A program made the position numbers and the translations under genes. A stretch of DNA of 6,284 nt from Candidatus Hodarchaeota archaeon (lineage in GTDB: Archaea; Asgardarchaeota; Heimdallarchaeia; Hodarchaeales; YT1-039): assembly GCA_016840025.1 (NCBI GenBank), contig JAEOTF010000168.1, positions 1 through 6,284 on the forward strand, given 5' to 3'. Positions within the stretch are counted from its first letter, which is position 1. Each line of letters starts with the position of its first letter. Shown here one piece after another: positions 1 through 4,866 of this stretch. Below the pieces are notes generated by a model. That model ran no database searches. It saw only the letters and a program-made list of their open reading frames with translations, and was not told where the DNA came from.

Positions 1-1
1 C

Positions 2-94
2 CACAGTGCTTTGGGATATATGTCCCCGTCTGCTTTCGCTGCCCAGCTATCCCAGACCCCCTTGCCAAATCAGGCAGAGCACATTAGAGTCTAA
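2..94 (+). CDS. IS3-family transposase OrfB, C-terminal end (5'-truncated by window edge)
   Basis: Only the last 30 codons and the TAA stop (92-94) are present. The visible residues begin HSALGYMSPSAFAAQL, matching the conserved 'RPHSALGY-x-TP-x-x-F' segment that lies just after the DDE catalytic domain (rve integrase fold) in IS3-family OrfB proteins. The catalytic residues lie outside the window, so it cannot be judged whether the transposase is intact. In complete elements OrfB is made by frameshifting from OrfA and cuts and joins the element ends. The remaining tail (SQTPLPNQAEHIRV) is ordinary variable C-terminus. Confidence 0.85.
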   Translation, partial: HSALGYMSPSAFAAQLSQTPLPNQAEHIRV

Positions 95-98
95 TTAT

Positions 99-127
99 GG
101 GTGGTACAGAAAATGGGGTGCACATCA
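99..127. repeat. Putative right terminal inverted repeat of the IS3-family element
   Basis: Starting five bases after the transposase stop, the segment contains a GGGTGGTACAG block, then AAAATGGGGTGCACATCA. Read on the minus strand it begins TGATGTGCACCCC, which fits the TG...CA ends and CCCC-containing tips of IS3-family elements. The partner repeat is not in the window, so the call rests on position and end composition. Confidence 0.55.
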
Positions 128-131
128 ATAT

Positions 132-158
132 TTGTATATGATATTCTTAATGTACAAT
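132..158 (+). promoter_or_regulatory. Possible sigma-70 promoter for the 178-879 gene
   Basis: TTGTAT (132-137) and TACAAT (153-158) resemble -35 and -10 boxes, but the spacer is 15 bases, shorter than the preferred 17. It lies just outside the IS3 end and 20 bases before the start codon. It may be native DNA, or a promoter that matters only since the insertion. Weak call. Confidence 0.3.
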
Positions 159-177
159 TAATATTCTGGAGTAGTTT

Positions 178-879
178 ATGGACAGAGATACTGTAATAGT
201 TGTCATTAGTATTTTGATATTGATAGCATTCCAAACTTATTCTGCAATAAGTACCGGAAATCCTAACAATTTGATATTTACAATTCCTTTAATCTCAATA
301 CTAACTGTTTTTTTACTTTTCATTTACATTGTGTCAAAGGCTGAAAAAAGAATAAATCAATCTCTAGCAAGTAGATTACCTGAGATTCAATATTTGGAAA
401 ATGAAGATGAAGTCAATAAGGAGTTAGAGAAGCTTGCTGAAACAGCTGAGGATATCATAGTAGCAACAGGAAGCAGATCAAGACATAAGAAATACTTAAA
501 TACAATAGAGGAAAAGGTTTCAAAAGGAGATATTTCATATTGGAGATTATTATTAGATGAAAAAATTACACATGAATTATGTGAACACATCCAGAAATTA
601 ATAAACACACCAAACGTAACTATAGGAATAGTGACCGATAAAGGATATGGTAATTTATTAGTGGTTGATGATGGGGCATTAATTGCATTACCAATACCAG
701 GGCAGGGAGGTCTTATGGGCATCAAGATTCCTAATAAAACTACATCTTCTAGACTATTTAGATACTTGATGACTTTGTTTCCTGAAGCACGGATAATTAA
801 TAACATTGATGATGTTTTGATGATTTGTGAAAAATGCAAGGAAAATAAAAAAGATATTTTGAATGAATTTGAAGGATGA
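178..879 (+). CDS. Two-pass membrane protein with PLD-like (HKD-less) cytosolic domain
   Basis: 233 residues. The start is supported by GGAG at 168-171, six bases before the ATG. Two hydrophobic helices (about residues 5-21 and 32-52) form a hairpin with a short Asn/Pro-containing loop. A charged linker (54-85) follows, then a mixed alpha/beta domain (about 76-215). The order 'AEDIIVATGSRSR ... helix ... VTIGIVTDKGYGNLLVVDDGALIALPIP' resembles phospholipase-D-like domains such as those in TrmB-type regulators and bacterial sensor or defence proteins, where a strand ends in 'vvD' and the next strand displays the ligand-facing loop. No HxKxxxxD motif is visible, so nuclease or lipase activity is unlikely and a binding or sensing role is more plausible. 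Cys217 and Cys220 form a C-x2-C pair near the end. The IS3 end lies 50 bases upstream. The gene looks monocistronic, with 119 bases before the next. The fold assignment is inference; the membrane topology is seen. Confidence 0.75.
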   Translation: MDRDTVIVVISILILIAFQTYSAISTGNPNNLIFTIPLISILTVFLLFIYIVSKAEKRINQSLASRLPEIQYLENEDEVNKELEKLAETAEDIIVATGSRSRHKKYLNTIEEKVSKGDISYWRLLLDEKITHELCEHIQKLINTPNVTIGIVTDKGYGNLLVVDDGALIALPIPGQGGLMGIKIPNKTTSSRLFRYLMTLFPEARIINNIDDVLMICEKCKENKKDILNEFEG

Positions 880-998
880 ACACCTTTTACTGTTGATGGA
901 CTTATTGGTGATTATGTTTATTACTATAACTGTGAGAACACTCTAATATTAAGATACATCAGACATGAATAAAACCATTAAGAGGTTTTCCAAATAAC

Positions 999-1781
999 AT
1001 GGGCATTGGAACTTTTCCCTTTGGCCAGCAAGTCCAAAAGGTTATACAAAAAGATCGTACTCAAAAGCAAGTATTTGTTCTAGGAGTCTATGCAAGTGCT
1101 GTACATGCACGATGGATAGGAGCTGACAACAAAATTAAGGTAAAAGCATTGGCAGTAGCCAGTGAACCATACATCTTTTGGCGTGGTGATAGGGCAGATG
1201 AGATCATTGACCAAATTGATGTTCCAAAATCTTTGGGGAAGCTAATCCCTGCAAACAAGCAATACAATGGCCCATCGGGGATAGCTCTTGATGAAATGAT
1301 TCTAGAACCTTTGGGATTAACGAGGTCTGATGTATGGTTGTGTGATTTGGTACCTCATAGTTGCGTAAATCCAAAACAAAGGAAAGCTATAATAAATAAT
1401 TATGAACCATTTATAGAAGATTACAATTTACCAATCCCAACTGTTCCAGAAGTACCTGGACAGCTCACAGATCATAAACGACGAGCTGCTATCTTGGAGG
1501 AATTAATTGAGTCTAGTGCGGATACTCTTATTTTATTAGGTGATAAACCAATCATATGGTTCTTGAAATACTATGACCAACGCTGGAAAAGACTTTCAGA
1601 CTTCAGCCAGAATGAAGATTCATATGGACAATTTCATTCAACAATAATAAAGGGAAAGATAATTCAGCTCCTTCCACTAGCTCACCCAAGACAAATTGCC
1701 AAATTAGGAAGTTCATCAGCAAAGTGGTATGAATACCACCAAAGCTGGAAGGATCAATCTGCTCAAAAAATATTTCTTTAA
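999..1781 (+). CDS. Uracil-DNA glycosylase superfamily-like protein
   Basis: 260 residues, soluble. The segment order matches the uracil-DNA glycosylase fold. A first strand and loop 'VFVLGVYASAVHARW' (25-39) sits where other families carry GQDPYH or GEAPG. 'NGPSG' is at 90-94. A strand 'DVWLCDLVPHS' (111-121) sits where family 4 has 'VYITNVVKCRP'. 'DTLILLGD' (175-182) corresponds to the 'vivaLG' strand. 'LLPLAHPRQ' ends with His229-Pro230-Arg231 at the position of the second active-site motif (HPS/HPA). Known members excise uracil or related bases from DNA; here the catalytic loop differs, so substrate and activity are uncertain. No family-4 iron-sulphur cysteine set is visible. The start has AGAGGT at 981-986, rather far (12 bases) from the ATG, but no better in-frame start exists and the N-terminus 'GTFPFGQ' looks natural for this group. 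It could be a repair enzyme or one acting on foreign or modified DNA. Confidence 0.65.
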   Translation: MGIGTFPFGQQVQKVIQKDRTQKQVFVLGVYASAVHARWIGADNKIKVKALAVASEPYIFWRGDRADEIIDQIDVPKSLGKLIPANKQYNGPSGIALDEMILEPLGLTRSDVWLCDLVPHSCVNPKQRKAIINNYEPFIEDYNLPIPTVPEVPGQLTDHKRRAAILEELIESSADTLILLGDKPIIWFLKYYDQRWKRLSDFSQNEDSYGQFHSTIIKGKIIQLLPLAHPRQIAKLGSSSAKWYEYHQSWKDQSAQKIFL

Positions 1782-1829
1782 AGTAAGAGAAGCCTAACCT
1801 AAATGATACCTGGGCACTATTTTATGTGA

Positions 1830-1943
1830 TTACAGATTGCCTACAGAAACCGTGTGCAGGTGGCAGACATGCCCTCCGTTGAGAGCGGAAGACCCCGCAA
1901 GCGTCAACTTACAGGGTCTTCTAAAGTCAACCATGGTGATTGA
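1830..1943 (+). pseudogene. Remnant of TnpB (IS200/IS605 OrfB) C-terminal tail
   Basis: A frame open from just after a stop at 1827-1829 to TGA at 1941-1943 reads '...AYRNRVQVADMPSVESGRP' and then a basic tail 'RKRQLTGSSKVNHGD'. There is no start codon with a ribosome binding site and no RuvC or zinc-finger part upstream, because the intact glycosylase-like gene ends only 48 bases before. The 'PSVESG-x-P' pattern followed by a short basic or serine-rich end resembles the extreme C-termini of many IS605/IS1341-type TnpB proteins ('VETGSP' type). A right-end-like hairpin downstream agrees with this. TnpB is an RNA-guided nuclease whose guide RNA overlaps the end of its gene. Without a search this remains a pattern match; a structured RNA unrelated to TnpB is the main alternative. 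Confidence 0.45.
1888..1921 (+). repeat. Hairpin with 8-bp stem (possible guide-RNA element)
   Basis: GAAGACCC (1888-1895) is perfectly complementary to GGGTCTTC (1914-1921). The 18-base loop itself contains CGC-AA-GCG (1896-1903), a possible small inner hairpin. It lies inside the TnpB-like tail, where omega/re-RNA structure overlaps coding sequence in IS605-type elements. A second, weaker stem, GTCAA/TTGAC (1926-1930 with 1940-1944), follows directly. Confidence 0.6.
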
Positions 1944-1964
1944 CCTGCTAATTGAATTTATCAT

Positions 1965-2000
1965 CAAGCCTCCAAGGTGGTAACCCATCAAGGAGGTTTG
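1965..2000 (+). repeat. Strong two-part hairpin, IS200/IS605-like right-end palindrome
   Basis: The outer stem CAAGCCTCC (1965-1973) pairs with GGAGGTTTG (1992-2000) with one G-T wobble. A symmetric AA/AA internal loop follows, then an inner stem GGTGG (1976-1980) with CCATC (1985-1989) and a four-base loop TAAC. IS200/IS605 elements end in such imperfect palindromes, recognised by the Y1 transposase as single-stranded DNA, and the palindrome also closes the guide RNA. The following GTAGTTTTCTT is moderately T-rich, so the hairpin could equally act as a terminator for the gene ending at 1781. Confidence 0.6.
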
Positions 2001-2121
2001 TAGTTTTCTTGCTTGTAGATGAAATCTGAAGTAAAGTATAGGCAATGGAGAAAGGAAGCACTTTTAGGAGATGTAATACCCCAATAACCTATCTTTTGAG
2101 AAATTCAGAGAATTTGTTTTT

Positions 2122-2128
2122 GAGGAGG
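2122..2128 (+). promoter_or_regulatory. Ribosome binding site that decides the start at 2136
   Basis: GAGGAGG is a near-perfect Shine-Dalgarno sequence. An ATG at 2130 follows after only one base, too close for initiation. The in-frame ATG at 2136 has a seven-base spacing, so translation most likely starts there. Confidence 0.75.
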
Positions 2129-2135
2129 AATGTCT

Positions 2136-2642
2136 ATGTTTGGTAAACCAAAACCTGATAACAACACAAAATTATTAATCGAACCTTATCTAAAAAGTTT
2201 TTATCAACATATCTTTAATTGGTTTCAAATGGCTGATGATGTACCAGATATTAGTTATGATGATGTGATGGATGCTGAACTAGATGGTTCAGAAAATCTC
2301 AATAAAAAACGAATGAAAACAAGAAACTTAATATATAAAGCAAATGAGGAAATTCAATTGGCAAGAGAATGTACAAAAAATATTGAAAGAATGTGGTCTA
2401 AAGGAAGTCATTTGACTGATAAGATGTATTTATTACTATCTGATTGGGAAACCGTCATGCTCAACGGTCTAAAATTAGATGGATTGTGGGTGACATCTGA
2501 AAAAATCGATGCAAAAAAGTTGGCTAAACTACAGAAACCATACATACTAGAAAATCGAAAACTGGGAGAAAGGTCGCAAAAGGCTTACGATGATGTTTCA
2601 GAGGAGTGGACAAAAATTTTCCCAGAAGGATTTGACTTATAG
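2136..2642 (+). CDS. Helical soluble protein of unknown function (first gene of five-gene run)
   Basis: 168 residues from the preferred start; an ATG two codons earlier (2130) sits on top of the ribosome binding site. I do not recognise the family. The protein is charged, lacks signal peptide and membrane segments, and is probably mostly alpha-helical. An N-terminal part (about 8-32) with aromatic residues (YLKSFYQHIFNWF) is followed by an acidic stretch (MADDVPDISYDDVMDAELDG, about 33-52), a basic helix (NKKRMKTRNLIYKANEEIQLA) and a C-terminal basic-then-acidic segment ending EEWTKIFPEGFDL. No catalytic motif or conserved Cys/His set is visible. It opens a same-strand run in which the next gene follows after 54 bases with its own strong ribosome binding site, so it is likely cotranscribed with the genes below. 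Confidence 0.7.
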   Translation: MFGKPKPDNNTKLLIEPYLKSFYQHIFNWFQMADDVPDISYDDVMDAELDGSENLNKKRMKTRNLIYKANEEIQLARECTKNIERMWSKGSHLTDKMYLLLSDWETVMLNGLKLDGLWVTSEKIDAKKLAKLQKPYILENRKLGERSQKAYDDVSEEWTKIFPEGFDL

Positions 2643-2696
2643 GTTTTCTGTTTCTGTTTTCAATGAAAGTTAAGGGTCACCCAGGGAGGCATTATT

Positions 2697-3398
2697 ATGT
2701 CGCAAAAAACCTCAATCAAATTGAACTGGGATAAAGCTGGCAAGATTAACCATCAAATCTCGGGAGTATCCTTGCCTCCTCCTCGGAACGATAGCCTCTT
2801 ATGGGTCTTAGCACCAAGCACACCGCTTCTACTTTCACACCAATATGGTTCAATGAACCCATCGCATGGTTTGATTACCAGCTCTTGGATAATTGATATG
2901 CTTTTTGATAATAAATATGTTTTGATGCCGATAAATTCTGCCTTGAAGGGTGCAAAAATTGATTTTATTTATACTGGAGGACCTTCAATAAAAGTCAAAT
3001 TTCAACCCCAACATAGCGTTTTTGCTAATAGCGATAGTATTGAAGAGGGAGTACGACAACTAATAAATAACTACTTTCATTACGTTTACTCTATGCTTGA
3101 TGATTACTCTCGAATAGCGGTGAAAACAATCACTACTTTAGCTATTGCTTTGTATTTCACTTTTATCGAAGAACAAATACAATCAAGGACTATTGGAAAG
3201 GGAAAAGAAAGTTGGTCACTCGCATTTCCTTCAATGTCAGCACAAATCATAAGTATCGTTTCACAAAAATATTATGTACCTGAAAAACATAGCGAGAATG
3301 AAGAGTGGGCAAGAAAGCAAACCGATTCCTTAGAGGACAATAAAATCAAATTAAGAAGCAAGCGTAATTCACTTTTCACAGCAATGGGTCTATACTAG
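2697..3398 (+). CDS. Unknown protein, probably soluble (second gene of run)
   Basis: 233 residues. The start is well supported by GGGAGG at 2684-2689, seven bases before the ATG. I do not recognise the family. The N-terminal half (1-110) looks beta-rich, with a 'SLPPPRND' loop (25-32), hydrophobic strands (LLWVLAPSTPLLL) and 'IDFIYTGGPSIKVKF' (88-102). The middle (115-165) is helical with one moderately hydrophobic helix (about 140-157, IAVKTITTLAIALYFTFI) that could be buried or membrane-associated. The C-terminus (200-227) is strongly charged, possibly coiled, with many Lys/Arg/Glu. No signal peptide or recognisable active site is seen. The lipoprotein gene begins 19-40 bases downstream, so cotranscription is very likely. 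Confidence 0.7.
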   Translation: MSQKTSIKLNWDKAGKINHQISGVSLPPPRNDSLLWVLAPSTPLLLSHQYGSMNPSHGLITSSWIIDMLFDNKYVLMPINSALKGAKIDFIYTGGPSIKVKFQPQHSVFANSDSIEEGVRQLINNYFHYVYSMLDDYSRIAVKTITTLAIALYFTFIEEQIQSRTIGKGKESWSLAFPSMSAQIISIVSQKYYVPEKHSENEEWARKQTDSLEDNKIKLRSKRNSLFTAMGLY

Positions 3399-3438
3399 TT
3401 ATCGAAATAATTACCAAATGAATAGGATAAGTCAAGAT

Positions 3439-4236
3439 ATGGATAAAAGAGGTCAAATCGTCATCCTTGTTACTGCATTACTTTGCTTGGTTACCGGCTG
3501 CGCAACTCAGCCTGAGAAAAATGTTGAGACTGTAATAGTCCCAATCACGGTAACTTCAAATGAACTGGATATTTGCGAGTGGTTCAATAAATCTCAAGTA
3601 ATACGTACAAAAAGGATACCTGCAATTTTAAAAGTTCAGGAAGTTGCTGATAAGTATAGTGCTACTCCCTTTGATTTCTCTAATACAGCAATGATTAACG
3701 AATATAAAAATGCCTTGAGAGGATATGTTGCTGCTCAAGATGAATTTATTGAAGATTGGAATAAGATGGGTGTGTACCCTTCAGCTAAAGTCTATTGGGA
3801 AAATGAATTACGAGCTGTTGAATTATTCAAAGAGGATTATTTATTATCTTTAAAAGGGTTTGAACAACAAGATGGTAATAAGATTCAAGAAGGAGCAGAT
3901 ATTTATCAGAGTGGAAATATAGCATCAAGTAAAGCCGAATCTGAAATGATTACAATTCGCCAAGAATGTATGGGGAGGGGGAGTGGAAGCATAAGTGGAA
4001 ATGAGAGTGGGAGTGGAAGCAGCTCATCAATTGAAGGTTGTCCAAATGGATGTCAAAACCACAGATCGGGTTGTGATATCAAGGGAAATATCTCAGTAGA
4101 AAGTGGAGAGAAGATTTACCATGTACCAGGGCAAGAATACTATGACGAAACTAAGATAAGTTCTCAGTATGGAGAGCTGTGGTTTTGCACAGAAGCTGAA
4201 GCTAGAGCTAATGGTTGGCGAAAGGCGAAGAAATAA
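3439..4236 (+). CDS. Sunset-domain lipoprotein (third gene of run)
   Basis: 265 residues from ATG 3439, or 272 if the in-frame ATG at 3418 is used. The later start is preferred because AGGA (3424-3427) precedes it and it gives a compact signal peptide, MDKRGQIVILVTALLCLVTGC. The lipobox LVTG-C makes Cys21 the lipidated residue; the +2 residue is Ala, so no inner-membrane retention Asp. Residues (long numbering) 45-185 form a helical exported domain. A Gly/Ser linker follows (about 187-204), then 'CPNGCQNHRSGC' with Cys208, Cys212, His215 and Cys219. The C-terminus (219-272: CDIKGNIS ... GEKIYHVPG ... YYDETKI ... GELWFCTEAEARANGWRKAKK) matches the sunset-type domain often found at the C-terminus of secreted or nuclease-linked bacterial proteins; its biochemical role is unknown to me. 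The next gene starts at the base after this stop, implying coupling. Confidence 0.8.
   Translation: MDKRGQIVILVTALLCLVTGCATQPEKNVETVIVPITVTSNELDICEWFNKSQVIRTKRIPAILKVQEVADKYSATPFDFSNTAMINEYKNALRGYVAAQDEFIEDWNKMGVYPSAKVYWENELRAVELFKEDYLLSLKGFEQQDGNKIQEGADIYQSGNIASSKAESEMITIRQECMGRGSGSISGNESGSGSSSSIEGCPNGCQNHRSGCDIKGNISVESGEKIYHVPGQEYYDETKISSQYGELWFCTEAEARANGWRKAKK
3979..4020 (+). repeat. Short direct repeat encoding the Gly/Ser linker
   Basis: GGGAGTGGAAGC occurs identically at 3979-3990 and 4009-4020, 30 bases apart and in the same frame, with a related AAGTGGAA between them. It encodes the GSGS linker of the lipoprotein and is a likely product of slippage expansion. Confidence 0.75.
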
Positions 4237-4866
4237 ATGTTATCTATCCCACTTCAAGTATGTGAAGAAGATTGCAATGTTTTCCAATTTCTACTTGCTC
4301 TGTATGAGCAAAATCCCCTTTACCTTGTTTCCTTTATAGTGGGAGTTTTTATTGTAGGAGTTTTTATAATTTATATAGCTGGAATAATTCAAGGTAGAGG
4401 TATTTCATTATGGGGGTTAAAAATAGATCCAAAAATCACACCCACAACCAGTACTGAAATTGATATGGATGGTCTGGCAGAGCGAATAAGTGAGAAATTA
4501 TCGAAGGAGAAATTCCCAAAAGACCAATTAAGGTATTCTCCGCCTGAACTCTCAGAACAACAAACATATATATATTCAGCACGTCAAGATATTAGGGATA
4601 AGATTAGTGATATTGTCATGTCGCATGGTGGAGGGTGGGCAGGAGTTTCTATGGCTAGTTTTGGCACATTCTTTGAACTGGCAAAAGACCATAAATTAAT
4701 TACAGAGAGGCTCGCAGGTGATATTAACGAATTCATGATGTACACAAGGACACTGTTAAACGAAGATCCCATCTCAGAATCAGGGTATAAAAACGTGCAA
4801 GAGTTTTATGAATTAATAAGAATTCAACTCGATTCCACTCCTAGAAGACCTCTTGAGCGTGGATGA
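4237..4866 (+). CDS. Single-pass membrane protein with helical C-terminal domain (fourth gene of run)
   Basis: 209 residues. The ATG directly abuts the preceding TAA with no clear Shine-Dalgarno, so translation probably depends on coupling. A short N-terminus with Cys9 and Cys13 precedes a hydrophobic helix (about 28-51). Next comes 'GRGISLWGLKIDPK' (53-66), a juxtamembrane Gly-aromatic pattern I associate with bacterial membrane-anchored effector or defence-type proteins (the 'SFWGLKIG' or 'SFWPPKIG' style). A Thr/Lys linker (67-105) leads to a helical C-terminal domain (about 107-200) whose pattern, 'FGTFFELAKDHKLITERLAGDINEFMMYTRTLL ... ISESGYKNVQEFYELIRIQL', resembles DUF4145/HEPN-like helical bundles, though the R/N-x(4)-H RNase motif is absent. 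The domain likeness is inference. The gene overlaps the next by four bases. Confidence 0.75.
   Translation: MLSIPLQVCEEDCNVFQFLLALYEQNPLYLVSFIVGVFIVGVFIIYIAGIIQGRGISLWGLKIDPKITPTTSTEIDMDGLAERISEKLSKEKFPKDQLRYSPPELSEQQTYIYSARQDIRDKISDIVMSHGGGWAGVSMASFGTFFELAKDHKLITERLAGDINEFMMYTRTLLNEDPISESGYKNVQEFYELIRIQLDSTPRRPLERG
4339..4368 (+). repeat. 15-bp tandem duplication inside the transmembrane helix
   Basis: GTGGGAGTTTTTATT (4339-4353) is followed at once by GTAGGAGTTTTTATA (4354-4368), 13 of 15 bases identical. It keeps the frame and encodes VGVFI twice, lengthening the membrane helix by five residues. Confidence 0.8.

Larger units (their letters stand above)
1..127 (+). mobile_element. Right end of an IS3-family insertion sequence (left part outside window)
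   Basis: The window opens inside an IS3-family element. Seen: a reading frame ending at 94 with the typical C-terminus of an IS3 OrfB transposase, then a short non-coding tail whose outer edge (99-127) reads like an IS3 terminal inverted repeat and ends in CA, as these elements do. The other end lies to the left, so the matching repeat and any target-site duplication cannot be checked. The transposase tail looks richer in G+C than the following genes, consistent with an insertion into AT-rich DNA. The exact boundary at 127 is inferred. Confidence 0.75.
1782..2135. other. 354-base stretch without an intact gene; IS200/IS605-like debris
   Basis: Between the glycosylase-like gene and the next start codon lie a TnpB-like tail (1830-1943), hairpins at 1888-1921, 1926-1944 and 1965-2000, and a 22-codon frame (2019-2087) without its own ribosome binding site. 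The last 50 bases carry the leader of the downstream operon. No convincing promoter was found; TTGTAG (2013-2018) and TATAGG (2037-2042), 18 bases apart, are the best but weak pair. Confidence 0.5.

Noticed and set aside
387..839. 150-codon open frame on the minus strand
   Set aside because: It lies wholly inside the 178-879 gene, lacks a ribosome binding site, and its product is a low-quality Ser/Ile-rich shadow.
896..946. 16-residue hydrophobic frame (MDLLVIMFITITVRTL)
   Set aside because: Could be a tiny membrane peptide, but there is no Shine-Dalgarno and it is within chance for AT-rich DNA.
1830..2045. 71-codon open frame on the minus strand
   Set aside because: Antisense to the TnpB-like tail and hairpins; its openness follows from the opposite-strand structure, and the product resembles nothing.
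1800..2130. attC site or integron cassette boundary
   Set aside because: No paired RYYYAAC and GTTRRRY core sites with imperfect stem arms were found; the hairpins fit an IS605-type end better.
2674..2682. GGGT-C-ACCC palindrome before the 2697 gene
   Set aside because: Four-base arms with a one-base centre; common by chance and directly next to the ribosome binding site.
4584..4772. 62-codon open frame on the minus strand
   Set aside because: Inside the 4237-4866 gene, no ribosome binding site, no recognisable product.
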